Assembly (NCBI RefSeq): GCF_000384965.1
Contig: NZ_CM001844.1
Location: 1,503,667-1,567,666 of the forward strand
Length of the DNA: 64,000 bases
Reading direction: 5' to 3'
Source of the DNA: Bartonella bovis 91-4
Lineage (GTDB): Bacteria; Pseudomonadota; Alphaproteobacteria; Rhizobiales; Rhizobiaceae
Shown: piece after piece, positions 52,008-61,038 of the stretch
Layout of the letters: every line of letters starts with the position of its first letter
Numbering within the stretch: the first letter of the stretch is position 1
Made by a program: the position numbers and the translations under genes
Notes under the pieces: model-generated
The model's database searches: none
What the model was told of the DNA's origin: nothing
The model's input: the letters and a program-made list of their open reading frames with translations, nothing else

Positions 52008-52235
52008 ATGGACCAAAAAAACAAGACAATAAAACAAGATGTAACAAAACAAAATGCAGCTTCCCTTAAACAACGCCCCCTTCCTCCAGAAGCACAACGT
52101 GCCCTTAAAGAAGCTGCACAAAGACGTAAACAAGCACTCCATGAAAATATGCCTTTGGAAAATGGTGGGCGCGGCGGGAAAGACCCAGCACGCTATGGAG
52201 ACTGGGAAATTAAAGGCCGCGCTATTGACTTTTAA
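52008..52235 (+). CDS. succinate dehydrogenase assembly factor 4 (DUF1674)
   Basis: SdhAF4-type proteins bind flavinylated SdhA and help it join SdhB in complex II. The 75-residue protein ends with the family motif GGRGGKDPARYGDWEIKGR followed by a short Ala/Ile/Asp tail, including the conserved Pro-x-R-Tyr-Gly-Asp-Trp. The N-terminus is Lys/Gln-rich. ATG 52008 has AAAGG 6 nt upstream; an ATG at 51990 would add six residues. The sdhCDAB operon is 18 kb away in this window. It is divergent from htpX; no other gene follows on +. Confidence 0.87.
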   Translation: MDQKNKTIKQDVTKQNAASLKQRPLPPEAQRALKEAAQRRKQALHENMPLENGGRGGKDPARYGDWEIKGRAIDF

Positions 52236-52371
52236 AAGGCTCAAATTAATGGCTTAAAAAGCAAACCACTTTTTAAAGACAAAGCAAACATCTTTAAAAT
52301 AAAAACAAACAACGATTGCCTGCTTAAAACACAAGCTTTCACAATTTTTCTCTTGATGAGATTTAAAGCAC

Positions 52372-52770
52372 TCATACTTCTTCTGATGCAGCAACCTCTT
52401 CTGATACAGCTTTTTCAGCAATTGAAGCTGATGCTTCTTCAGCAGCTTGCTTTTCTGCTGCAGCACGCTCTTGTGCTTTTTTACCAGGCTCACCTTTGTG
52501 TGGGTTGTTACGTGCTGGACGTTTTTTCAAACCAGCAGCATCCAAAAATCGCAAAACACGATCTGTCGGCTGAGCACCATGACCAAGCCAATATTGAATA
52601 CGTTCTTCGTTTAGCTTCACGCGCTGTTGATCTTTAGGCAACATGGGATTCCATGCACCAACACGCTCAAGAAAACGCCCATCGCGCGGACTACGCACAT
52701 CCGCAACAACAATATGGTAATAAGGACGCTTCTTTGAGCCCCCACGAGACAAACGAATTTTTAATGCCAT
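52372..52770 (-). CDS. rpsP: 30S ribosomal protein S16
   Basis: S16 helps fold the 5' domain of 16S rRNA. The 132-residue protein starts with the family block [20 protein letters not shown] and [12 protein letters not shown], and ends with a long Ala/Glu/Lys-rich tail of about 45 residues, which is common in Rhizobiales. The expected neighbour downstream, rimM, is absent; 136 bp further comes the end of the SdhAF4 gene on +. Upstream are the chorismate mutase remnant and ffh on the same strand. Confidence 0.95.
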   Translation of the reverse strand: MALKIRLSRGGSKKRPYYHIVVADVRSPRDGRFLERVGAWNPMLPKDQQRVKLNEERIQYWLGHGAQPTDRVLRFLDAAGLKKRPARNNPHKGEPGKKAQERAAAEKQAAEEASASIAEKAVSEEVAASEEV

Positions 52771-52833
52771 CTTTTTCTCCTGTTGATCAACTTTAACTTT
52801 TATCTAAACTAATTTGTTTTGCTTCTTTGCCCT

Positions 52834-53112
52834 TTAGCAATAATTATATGATGAATCACTTTTAGTAATGAAATTTAAAAATTTTTCAGCAAAATCAGGA
52901 TCACGACAATTGTCTACACCCAATTGCTGCAGACTTATAGCCTGACTTTTTTTACACGTTACATAAACTGTAGGTAAATTATAACGAGCTTTTACCCCCC
53001 CAACTGCTTGTATATAATAAAAGTATTTTGCCAAAATACAAACCAGTGCCACACCGAAATTATCAATAGATATTCGTAAATGCGCCAAATTATTTGGTAC
53101 TTTCTTCTGCAT
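52834..53112 (-). pseudogene. decayed chorismate mutase (AroQ type)
   Basis: This frame matches the AroQ chorismate mutase found between ffh and rpsP in Rhizobiales, which turns chorismate into prephenate. LRISIDN, QAVGGVKARYNLP and DPDFAEKFLNFI are recognisable. Compared with E. coli chorismate mutase by eye, Arg11 and Lys39 are kept, but Arg28 is Tyr, the Asp48 position is Tyr or Val, Arg51 is Cys (CGT to TGT type) and Glu52 is Lys. After about residue 80 the frame is lost; a shift of one base downstream of 52870 restores VIHHIIIAK, similar to the usual tail. The ribosome site (AAGGGA, 6-7 nt) is intact and ATG 53112 lies 23 nt after ffh. I judge it non-functional as an enzyme. Confidence 0.78.
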
Positions 53113-53134
53113 CAGGCTTCCCTTTTTCTTTTCT

Positions 53135-54697
53135 TTACGATTTCTTCTTAGGAAGCGGAGGTAACTTTTCTTCATTCCCAGAAAAACCACTAGAAAGCCC
53201 CGGAAATGGTAATCCACTCTGAGGAAGACCAGGTAATTTCTTGCCTAAATTACCATTTTTAATTTGCTTTTGTAACACCGATAACTGGGCTGGATCAATT
53301 CCCGATAAATTAGGCATATCACCAGGAACACCTCCAGCCCCAAATCCTAGTTTAGAACCAAGCCCTCCTAACATTTTTCCCATCAAACCGCCCTTGCCTT
53401 TCCCCCCCATAGCTTTCATCACATCAGCCATTTGACGGTGCATTTTTAAAAGCTTATTAATATCAGCCGCACTCGTACCAGATCCTTTAGCGATTCTTTG
53501 TTTACGGCTATGTTTCAAAATCTCAGGATTAGCACGCTCTGCACATGTCATTGACGAAATAATAGCCAATTGACGGTTCAAAAGATGATCATTAAGACCT
53601 GCAGCTGCTATTTGATCCTTCATCTTTCCCAACCCCGGCATCATTCCCATAATGCTGCCCATACCCCCAAGTTTTTTCATTTTCTGTAACTGCTCTGCAA
53701 GATCATTAAGGTCGAATTTTCCAGCCTGCATTTTTTTTGCAAAATTCATCGCCTTTTCATGATCAATCGCTTCAGCAGTCTTTTCAACTAAAGAAACAAT
53801 ATCTCCCATGCCAAGGATACGATCTGCAATACGACGAGGGTGAAATTCTTCCAAAGCATCTATTTTTTCACCAACCCCAATCGCCTTGATCGGCTTTCCT
53901 GTAACAGCGCGCATTGAAAGAGCCGCACCACCGCGGCCATCACTATCCATTCGTGTTAAAATAATCCCTGTAAGGCCTATACGTTCATCAAAAGAACGCG
54001 CAAGATGAACAGCATCTTGACCGGTAAGACTATCAGCAACCAACATAATTTCATGAGAAAGAGACAACGCCTTGATCTCAGCCAATTCAATCATCAAAGC
54101 ATCATCAAGGTGATTACGTCCTGCCGTATCAAGAAGCAAAACATCATAACCACCCAATTTTGCTGCCTGTACTGCCCGTGCAGTAATATCAATAGCAGAT
54201 TGACCAGAAATAATAGGTAAACTTGCAAGTTGCGCCTGCTCTCCTAATTGACGAAGCTGTTCTTGCGCTGCGGGACGGCGCGTATCCAATGACGCCATTA
54301 AAACTTTTTTATTGTGCTTGTCGGTTAAACGCTTTGCAAGCTTTGCTGTCGTAGTTGTTTTTCCCGAACCTTGCAAACCAATAAGCATGATAACAACCGG
54401 TGCTGGTGCGTTTAAATCACTAAGGACAGCCTCATCACCCAACATGCTCACAAGTTCATCGTGAACAATCTTAACAACCATTTGGCCAGGTTTAATAGAT
54501 TTAACAATAGCAGAGCCAACAGCTTTTTCACGAACCTTATCCGTGAAAGAACGCACCACATCCAGTGCAACATCAGCTTCCAACAAAGCACGACGAATCT
54601 CACGCAGCGCTGTTGTAACATCCTGATCCGACAACGCACCACGCCCTGTCAAATTAGACAGAATGGAACCAAGACGTTCCTGCAAGGATTCAAACAT
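53135..54697 (-). CDS. ffh: signal recognition particle protein Ffh
   Basis: Ffh binds the SRP RNA and signal sequences and delivers ribosomes to FtsY. The 520-residue protein has the N-domain from FESLQERLGSIL, the G domain with GLQGSGKTTTTAKLA (about 108-122) and TDKHNKKVLMASLDTRRPAA, and the Met-rich M domain with GMGSIMGMMPGLGKM. A Gly/Leu/Pro-rich tail of about 80 residues ends the protein. ATG 54697 is used; the ATG at 54700 leaves only 3 nt to GAGG. The 240-bp leader holds two strong hairpins. The SRP RNA gene itself is not in the window. Confidence 0.95.
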   Translation of the reverse strand: MFESLQERLGSILSNLTGRGALSDQDVTTALREIRRALLEADVALDVVRSFTDKVREKAVGSAIVKSIKPGQMVVKIVHDELVSMLGDEAVLSDLNAPAPVVIMLIGLQGSGKTTTTAKLAKRLTDKHNKKVLMASLDTRRPAAQEQLRQLGEQAQLASLPIISGQSAIDITARAVQAAKLGGYDVLLLDTAGRNHLDDALMIELAEIKALSLSHEIMLVADSLTGQDAVHLARSFDERIGLTGIILTRMDSDGRGGAALSMRAVTGKPIKAIGVGEKIDALEEFHPRRIADRILGMGDIVSLVEKTAEAIDHEKAMNFAKKMQAGKFDLNDLAEQLQKMKKLGGMGSIMGMMPGLGKMKDQIAAAGLNDHLLNRQLAIISSMTCAERANPEILKHSRKQRIAKGSGTSAADINKLLKMHRQMADVMKAMGGKGKGGLMGKMLGGLGSKLGFGAGGVPGDMPNLSGIDPAQLSVLQKQIKNGNLGKKLPGLPQSGLPFPGLSSGFSGNEEKLPPLPKKKS

Positions 54698-54734
54698 CAT
54701 CTACCTCATTGACTACATAACAAACAAATCAAAA

Positions 54735-54830
54735 TGGCATCCGAGGACGCAACGCGTTATCGGATGTTGACCTCTGGGATCTGTTTATACCCTTATAAGT
54801 GGGATCCCAGTCGGTGGCTCCAAGTTAATT
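54735..54830 (-). promoter_or_regulatory. structured leader upstream of ffh
   Basis: Read on the - strand, CTGGGATC (54810-54803) pairs with GATCCCAG (54781-54774), extended by further C/G pairs across a small internal loop; the 21-nt loop lies between. A second hairpin follows, CATCCG (54766-54761) with CGGATG (54743-54738). Both lie within 115 nt of the ffh start. There is no T-run, so these are not terminators. A cis-regulatory leader for ffh, or a processing site between the carbonic anhydrase gene and ffh, is the likely reading; I could not compare it to known RNA families. Confidence 0.5.
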
Positions 54831-54945
54831 CTTGTCACTGAATATTCGTTTCTTCAAACAACAAAAACCACTTTTTGTCAAGATTGATCATACACTCCCT
54901 TTGCACACAAAGATCACGCAAGACAAAAAGATATTAAAGATTTAC

Positions 54946-55599
54946 TCAAGTAAGCAACTTTTCTTCAACGCGCATAAAACGCCCCGTTTTTTTCTCTAAG
55001 CTCCACAATTCACCGTTTGAAATATCAAACCAAGCGCCATGTACTGTCAAAAGCCCCTGATCTTTACGTTCTTTTAACCATGGAAATGTCTCCAAATTCC
55101 TCAACGAATAACGAATAGAAAAATGCTCCAACGCAGCCTGTCGCTCTGTTTCACTCATCGATTCACGGCAGCAAGTCTCTTTTCCTACAGAGACCAAAAG
55201 ATCCATCCATAGCCCCATACAATTATTCGATGACAAAGGCTTGTACACCTCATCAAGAACAATATTAATTCCCCCACAACGCCCATGACCTAAAATAACA
55301 ACATGTTTAACTTTCAATGACTGCACCGCAAACTCAATTGCTGCTGCTGTTGCATCATATTGATCACCAGGACAAAAAGGTGGGACAAAATTTGCCACAT
55401 TGCGCATAACAAAAATTTCACCAGGGCTGGCATCAAAAATCGTTTCTGGCGCTGCACGTGAATCACAACACGCAATCATCATAATTTCAGGCTTTTGCCC
55501 TTCCTCTGCTAATTGCCGATAACGCGCCGCCTGCTGCGAAAAATTATTGGCCATAAAGGACCGATAACCATTTAAAAGTCTTTCTGGTAAATCTGTCAT
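54946..55599 (-). CDS. beta-carbonic anhydrase
   Basis: A zinc enzyme that interconverts CO2 and bicarbonate. The 217-residue protein has the zinc and catalytic residues of the beta class: Cys45, Asp46 and Arg48 in MIACCDSRAAP, and His105 and Cys108 in VILGHGRCGG. EIFVMRNVANFVPP lies between. It has no signal peptide, so it should be cytoplasmic. It stands on the same strand as ffh, 250 bp upstream of it, and is divergent from gdh. Confidence 0.93.
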   Translation of the reverse strand: MTDLPERLLNGYRSFMANNFSQQAARYRQLAEEGQKPEIMMIACCDSRAAPETIFDASPGEIFVMRNVANFVPPFCPGDQYDATAAAIEFAVQSLKVKHVVILGHGRCGGINIVLDEVYKPLSSNNCMGLWMDLLVSVGKETCCRESMSETERQAALEHFSIRYSLRNLETFPWLKERKDQGLLTVHGAWFDISNGELWSLEKKTGRFMRVEEKLLT

Positions 55600-55805
55600 C
55601 TTTATATCTATTGTTAGTGTGTATTTTTAGAATATTACTTTAATCATAGCAACAATATCAATAAAAATATTCACCATCTATGCAATTGTTTATCCAAAAT
55701 TTACAGCATTACCCTAAATTGCATAAAAAAATTTATAATTATCTGAATAAATTACTATTCATTCAGAAATAAAATGATACAGTATAAAGATGACATAAAC
55801 GACCT

Positions 55806-55836
55806 GCTCTTGTGAGGAGAAAAGGTCACCAAGAGC
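55806..55836 (+). promoter_or_regulatory. hairpin in the leader of gdh
   Basis: GCTCTTG (55806-55812) pairs with CAAGAGC (55830-55836); TGA (55813-55815) and TCA (55826-55828) extend the stem past one bulged C. The loop contains GGAGAAAAGG. A second pairing, GACCT (55801-55805) with AGGTC (55823-55827), would exclude the upper stem. The ribosome site GGGGAG lies a few bases further and stays free in the first form. No T-run follows on the + strand. Confidence 0.5.
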
Positions 55837-55854
55837 AAAAAGGGGAGTATCACT

Positions 55855-58800
55855 ATGTCAAAACAAGAAACATTGGATATCAAGAATAATCAAAAGCAAT
55901 TAGTAAAAATCCTCTTTGCCCATACCGATAAAGAAGATATTGCGTGTTATAAAAAAGATGAGCTCGAAAAAGCTGCAGCTATCGCTGCTCAAGCACTCAG
56001 CTTACATCAAGCAGGAAAAAGCACCATTTGCTTTGAACAAAAAGAACTAACGCGTAGTGGCAAACCTATAACAGCTATCACACTTGTCAACGATAACAAA
56101 CCTTTTCTGCTTGATTCTGTTTTAAATGTCTTTAACCAACAAGTAAGCCACATTTATTTGATTGCACATCCTGTTCTTGATTGCCCTTCTGGACAACGCA
56201 TTAGCCTTATACAAATTCATATTGAAGCATTAAGCAAACAAAAAGCTAAAATACTCAAAGATGAGCTCACTTTAGTCCTTGAACAAGTCAATGCCGCTGT
56301 GCAAGACTGGAAACCTATGTTGGAGGAACTTAAAAAGCACATCCACGCCTATCAAACAAACCTCCCACAAAATTACCAAAAAGAAGGTGAAAAAGCCATT
56401 GAGTTTCTTAACTGGCTTACAGATAATAATTTTATCTTCCTTGGAATGCGCACTTATAACTTCATTAAAAATAAAGAACCCCAAAACAGTTTGAAAGCTG
56501 GCAATGTTGAATTGGGTATTCTCACAGATGCCTCCATTCGCATTATTGGCGATACACATGTAGAAGAACGCCCCCAAGAAGTCTTATCCTTTATGGAAAA
56601 CAATGACCTTCTTATTGTGACAAAAGCCAATAGCCGCTCAAAAATCCACCGTCCTATTTGGTTAGATTATATTGGAATTAAAATTTTTAATAAAGAAGGG
56701 CGTGTATGTGGAGAATTACGCATTGTAGGATTGTTCACATCTTCTGCTTATACCCGCTCTGTTTTGCAAATCCCTTTCTTAAAAGAAAAAGCACAAACCA
56801 TTATTCAACGCCTTGGATATAATCAGGCTGACTATTCTGGAAAAGCACTTATTAATGTTTTAGAAACTTATCCAAGAGATGAAATGTTTCGCTCTGATGT
56901 TGATACGCTCACAGAAAATGCTGAACTTATTTTACAATTAGATGAACGCCCACGTTTGCGCGTACTTGCTCATACTGATTCTTTTGGCCGCTTTATTTCC
57001 ATACTTGTTTACGTACCGCGCGACCAATACAGTAGCAATATTCCTGAAAAAATTGGCACGTATTTTGTCGATATTTATGAAGGTGATTTTTTTGAATCTT
57101 ATCCACTCTTCTTAGAAAGCACACTCATCCGCATTCATTATATCATTCACCGCAAAGGAAACAACAGCGTTCCTGCTATTGAACGCACCACACTTGAACA
57201 ACACATTCGTTCAATAACAAGAAATTGGGAAGATAATGTTCAAGCTGTGGCGCTTGCCCACAAAGCAACAGAACAACAAACGCTTCTAGCAAGCCAATTC
57301 CCAAACAGTTATCGCGACTTATTTTCAGCTGAAGATGCCATTGTAGATGCAGATCATATTTTAAGCCTTAATGATGAAAAGCCACTTTTTGTCACTTTTT
57401 ATCACACCCATCATAAAGAAAAACACAATATTGCTCTTAGACTCTTTCATCGCCACGAAGCACTTGCCCTTTCTATACGTGTACCACTTCTTGAAAATAT
57501 GGGCTTTCGCGTCATTGCTGAACAAACACTTGAATTACCAGATGGGCATGGGAAATATGTGTATCTTCATGATATGCTGCTAGAAAGTGCTTTCCAAACT
57601 TGTATTGATCTTAATAAAAATGGTCAAAAACATGCTGAAACCTTTGAAGCCATTTGGGCTAAAGATGCTGATGATGATGCCTTTAATGCCTTAACACAAA
57701 CGGCTCAACTTGATTGGCGTGAAATTGTTATTTTGCGCCATTACGGGCGCTATCTCCAGCAAGCTGGAATTCCCTATTCACAAAAACGTGTCGCTCAAAC
57801 CTTAAATGCTTATCCTGACATTACCAAAGATCTTTACGCTTTATTTCATTTGAAATTTCATCCAAGCCACAAAGAAAAAGAACGGCAAAACAACGAACAA
57901 ATCATTCAACAACGTATTGAAGAAAAATTGCAGATGGTTCCCAATTTGGATGATGATCTCATTTTACGTCGTTATCGCAATCTTATTGCCGCAAGTTTAC
58001 GGACTAATGCTTTTGTCCCCCTTCCAAATGGCAACCCACGGCGTATTTTGGCAACCAAGCTAGACCCACGCCAAATTGAAGGCTTACCTGAACCACGCCC
58101 TTATCGAGAAATTTTTGTTTACGGACCAGAAGTAGAAGGGGTTCATTTGCGCTTTGGCCCTATTGCCCGTGGCGGCATTCGTTGGTCTGATCGCGCATTA
58201 GATTACCGCACTGAAGTGTTAGATTTAGTTAAAGCCCAACAGGTTAAAAATGCAGTTATTGTCCCTGTGGGTGCAAAAGGTGGCTTCTATCCCCACCACC
58301 TTCCCAAAACAGACGATCGCGCTGTGGTGGCAGAAGCGGCACGACAAGCTTATATTGACTATATCACAGCGCTGCTTTCCATTACTGATAATCTCATCAA
58401 CAGCAAAATAAGTGCCCCCACAAATGTGATTCGCCATGATGGTGATGATCCTTATTTTGTTGTTGCTGCAGACAAAGGTACAGCAACTTTTTCTGATACG
58501 GCAAACGCAATCAGTCAAGCGGATAATTTTTGGCTTGATGATGCTTTTGCTTCTGGAGGATCAGCAGGTTATGACCATAAAGCCATTGGAATCACAGCTA
58601 AAGGTGCTTGGGAAGCCGTCAAAAGACATTTTCGGGAATTGTTTGATCATAACATTCAAACAACCCCCTTTAGTTGTGTCGGCGTTGGTGATATGTCGGG
58701 AGATGTCTTTGGCAATGGAATGTTACTGTCCAAACAAACAAAGCTTATCGCTGCTTTCGATCACCGCGATATTTTCATTGATCCAGAACCTAATATAGCT

Positions 58801-60567
58801 GAAAGCTACGCAGAGCGTATGCGCCTATTTCAGCTCCCCCGCTCAAGTTGGCAAGATTACGACAAAGCAAAATTGTCAAAAGGTGGTGGTATTTTTTCAC
58901 GAGCAGCCAAAACCATTACTCTTTCTCCTGAAGCTGCACAAGCCATTGGTTTTGAAAAACAAACAGGAACACCCTTTGAAATCATTACAGCTATTTTAAA
59001 AGCTCCTGTTGATCTTTTATGGTTTGGGGGCATTGGTACTTATATACGTGCAACAACAGAAACCGATGCTCAAGTGGGCGATCGTGCTAATGACGCGCTT
59101 CGCATTACCGGTGAGCAAGTACGTGCTAAAGTTATTGGTGAAGGAGCCAATCTTGGTCTCACCCAACGTGGTCGTATTGAATATGTCTTAAATGGTGGGC
59201 GGTGTAATACTGATGCTATTGACAATTCCGCAGGGGTCAATTGTTCTGATCTTGAAGTTAATATTAAAATCGTTCTTGCATCAGCAATGCGTGCTCAAAT
59301 GCTTACGCGTAAAGCACGTGATACGCTTTTAAAACAAATGACACCACAAGTTGAACAATTAGTTCTACGCAACAATTATCTGCAAACTCTTGCCCTCTCT
59401 TTAGCTGAAAATCGTGGCATTATTGACCTGCCTTACCAAGCACGCTTTATACACGATTTAGAACAGAAAAAACTGCTCGATCGCAGGGTTGAAATTCTGC
59501 CTGATGATCAAATTTTGCGCCAAAGAATGGATCAGGGTCAAAGTCTTACACGCCCAGAACTTGCTGTTATTTTGGCTTATGCTAAATTAACACTGCAAGA
59601 AGAAATCACTAGCAATTCCATTGTTGACAATCGCTATTTCGACGCAACCTTGTTAAATTATTTTCCAACCCAGCTTCAAAAAAGTTTTAAGAACGAAATT
59701 ATTGATCACCAATTGCGTCGCGATATTATTGCCACTCTCATCGCCAATGATATTGTTAATCGTGGAGGACCTACTTTCGTCAGTCGTCTGCAAGACAAAA
59801 CAGGGCAAAAAGTTGAAAATATTATTCGTGTTTTCATTGCTATTCGTGATGGGTTTGAAATTCCTCAGCTTTCTGACCAAATTGATAATCTTGACAATAA
59901 AATACCTGGTCTTGTCCAAAATAAATTTTATGCAGCAATCACCTCAATGCTCTTTGAAACAACCAATTGGGGATTGCTCAATATCGATTTATCTGTGCCA
60001 TTAGAAGAGCTTGTAACAACAATTCAACAAGCGCGTAAAACCATTGAAAAACAGCTTACGCACTCCAACAACAAAGATATACATGAAAAAATTGCAGAAA
60101 AAATCGCATTATATAGCGAACAAGGGATACCTAACACTTTAGCAAAACAATTAGCTCTCCTTGAAACTGCCCCAATGATTTGTGATATTTCGTTAATCGC
60201 AAAACAAAGCCAAAGTGATCTTACTAAAACTGCAAAAATCTATTTTTCATTGACTCAAATTATTCGCGTAAACCGTATTAATGAAGCCAGTCAAACAATT
60301 CCTGTTCTTGATTATTATGATGGTATGGTCTTAAGCCAAGCTAAAGAAAATATTGCTGAAAATGTGCGGCGAATTGTTATAAAAATCTTAAAAAACTATG
60401 GTGATAAAAATGATCCGCTTGCAGCATGGCTCAAAACAGAAGAAGACAAAATTTGCGATGTAACAAACCGAATTGGTGCACTTATTGAAAACGATCTTAA
60501 TATTTCTCGCTTCATCTTTGCTGCCAACATGATTGCCCAGCTCAAAAATATTGCTTTCCAAACTTAA
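55855..60567 (+). CDS. gdh: NAD-dependent glutamate dehydrogenase, large (180-kDa) type
   Basis: This enzyme deaminates glutamate to 2-oxoglutarate and suits growth on amino acids. The 1570 residues match the GDH-180 class: an N-terminal regulatory part with ACT-like segments (about 70-350), the central region with FYHTHHKEKHNIALRLFHR, the substrate-binding block IARGGIRWSDRALDYRTEVL and the following VKAQQVKNAVIVPVGAKGGF near residue 800, and the nucleotide-binding VGVGDMSGDVFGNGMLLS. The C-terminal helical tail is full length. ATG 55855 has GGGGAG 8 nt upstream. The leader has a hairpin, and a structured segment follows the stop codon. The gene is large and free of frameshifts, which argues for selection. 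Confidence 0.95.
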   Translation: MSKQETLDIKNNQKQLVKILFAHTDKEDIACYKKDELEKAAAIAAQALSLHQAGKSTICFEQKELTRSGKPITAITLVNDNKPFLLDSVLNVFNQQVSHIYLIAHPVLDCPSGQRISLIQIHIEALSKQKAKILKDELTLVLEQVNAAVQDWKPMLEELKKHIHAYQTNLPQNYQKEGEKAIEFLNWLTDNNFIFLGMRTYNFIKNKEPQNSLKAGNVELGILTDASIRIIGDTHVEERPQEVLSFMENNDLLIVTKANSRSKIHRPIWLDYIGIKIFNKEGRVCGELRIVGLFTSSAYTRSVLQIPFLKEKAQTIIQRLGYNQADYSGKALINVLETYPRDEMFRSDVDTLTENAELILQLDERPRLRVLAHTDSFGRFISILVYVPRDQYSSNIPEKIGTYFVDIYEGDFFESYPLFLESTLIRIHYIIHRKGNNSVPAIERTTLEQHIRSITRNWEDNVQAVALAHKATEQQTLLASQFPNSYRDLFSAEDAIVDADHILSLNDEKPLFVTFYHTHHKEKHNIALRLFHRHEALALSIRVPLLENMGFRVIAEQTLELPDGHGKYVYLHDMLLESAFQTCIDLNKNGQKHAETFEAIWAKDADDDAFNALTQTAQLDWREIVILRHYGRYLQQAGIPYSQKRVAQTLNAYPDITKDLYALFHLKFHPSHKEKERQNNEQIIQQRIEEKLQMVPNLDDDLILRRYRNLIAASLRTNAFVPLPNGNPRRILATKLDPRQIEGLPEPRPYREIFVYGPEVEGVHLRFGPIARGGIRWSDRALDYRTEVLDLVKAQQVKNAVIVPVGAKGGFYPHHLPKTDDRAVVAEAARQAYIDYITALLSITDNLINSKISAPTNVIRHDGDDPYFVVAADKGTATFSDTANAISQADNFWLDDAFASGGSAGYDHKAIGITAKGAWEAVKRHFRELFDHNIQTTPFSCVGVGDMSGDVFGNGMLLSKQTKLIAAFDHRDIFIDPEPNIAESYAERMRLFQLPRSSWQDYDKAKLSKGGGIFSRAAKTITLSPEAAQAIGFEKQTGTPFEIITAILKAPVDLLWFGGIGTYIRATTETDAQVGDRANDALRITGEQVRAKVIGEGANLGLTQRGRIEYVLNGGRCNTDAIDNSAGVNCSDLEVNIKIVLASAMRAQMLTRKARDTLLKQMTPQVEQLVLRNNYLQTLALSLAENRGIIDLPYQARFIHDLEQKKLLDRRVEILPDDQILRQRMDQGQSLTRPELAVILAYAKLTLQEEITSNSIVDNRYFDATLLNYFPTQLQKSFKNEIIDHQLRRDIIATLIANDIVNRGGPTFVSRLQDKTGQKVENIIRVFIAIRDGFEIPQLSDQIDNLDNKIPGLVQNKFYAAITSMLFETTNWGLLNIDLSVPLEELVTTIQQARKTIEKQLTHSNNKDIHEKIAEKIALYSEQGIPNTLAKQLALLETAPMICDISLIAKQSQSDLTKTAKIYFSLTQIIRVNRINEASQTIPVLDYYDGMVLSQAKENIAENVRRIVIKILKNYGDKNDPLAAWLKTEEDKICDVTNRIGALIENDLNISRFIFAANMIAQLKNIAFQT

Positions 60568-61038
60568 AGTGGCGCAAAGCAGCCAAGTTAAAATACAGTT
60601 TTACTCCTCCCTGTGATAACTTTAAAATGGTGAATAAGCTGGCTGCTCACTGTCTTGAGTCATCAATTTAAAAAAGCTTAAAGATTTACGTGCTGTGTAT
60701 TAAGAAAACAAACACTTCCCCGTGAAGAAGAGCCTTGTGTATAAAGAGATAGAAATTTAAATTTTTCTGTCAAATATCCTTAATTGTTAAAAAAAAAGCC
60801 ATTTATGTTAGATATTTCATCTGCATGAAAATCAATTGGCTGTACTTAAAAAACAAAATACCTCTCATGTACAAACGCTGTTTCTAATCACCCCATTATC
60901 TATGACCCCATCTACTCCAAAAATAAAGCACATCATTGAGATTTCATTTATAAGACTTTATCAACTTTGAGAAAATCAACAAAGCGAAAATTTTTCTTAT
61001 TTAAAAGTTATTTTCAAAAATAAATATAATCTTTATAT
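60568..61038. other. 471-bp gap after gdh
   Basis: Apart from the structured segment at 60578-60647, no gene or terminator with a T-run is seen. The second half is very A+T-rich and lies downstream of the glutamine amidotransferase gene, which ends at 61039 on the other strand. Confidence 0.45.
60578..60647 (+). ncRNA. structured segment with an anti-Shine-Dalgarno loop, possible small RNA
   Basis: Nested arms lie in about 70 nt: AGCAGCCA (60578-60585) with TGGCTGCT (60640-60647), AAGTTA (60585-60590) with TAACTT (60617-60622), and ACAG (60595-60598) with CTGT (60611-60614). The inner loop is TTTTACTCCTCC, which is complementary to a ribosome binding site. Trans-acting RNAs with CUCCUCC loops are known in Alphaproteobacteria. 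It begins 10 nt after the gdh stop codon, so it might be made by cleavage of that transcript. No promoter or T-run terminator is evident. Confidence 0.35.

Noticed and set aside
54790-54825. tRNA-like 3' end (GGATCCCAG followed by GGTGGCTCCA)
   Set aside because: No matching acceptor arm, no T-loop consensus GTTCNANNC and no D-arm at the right distance; the pairing fits the ffh leader hairpin on the other strand.
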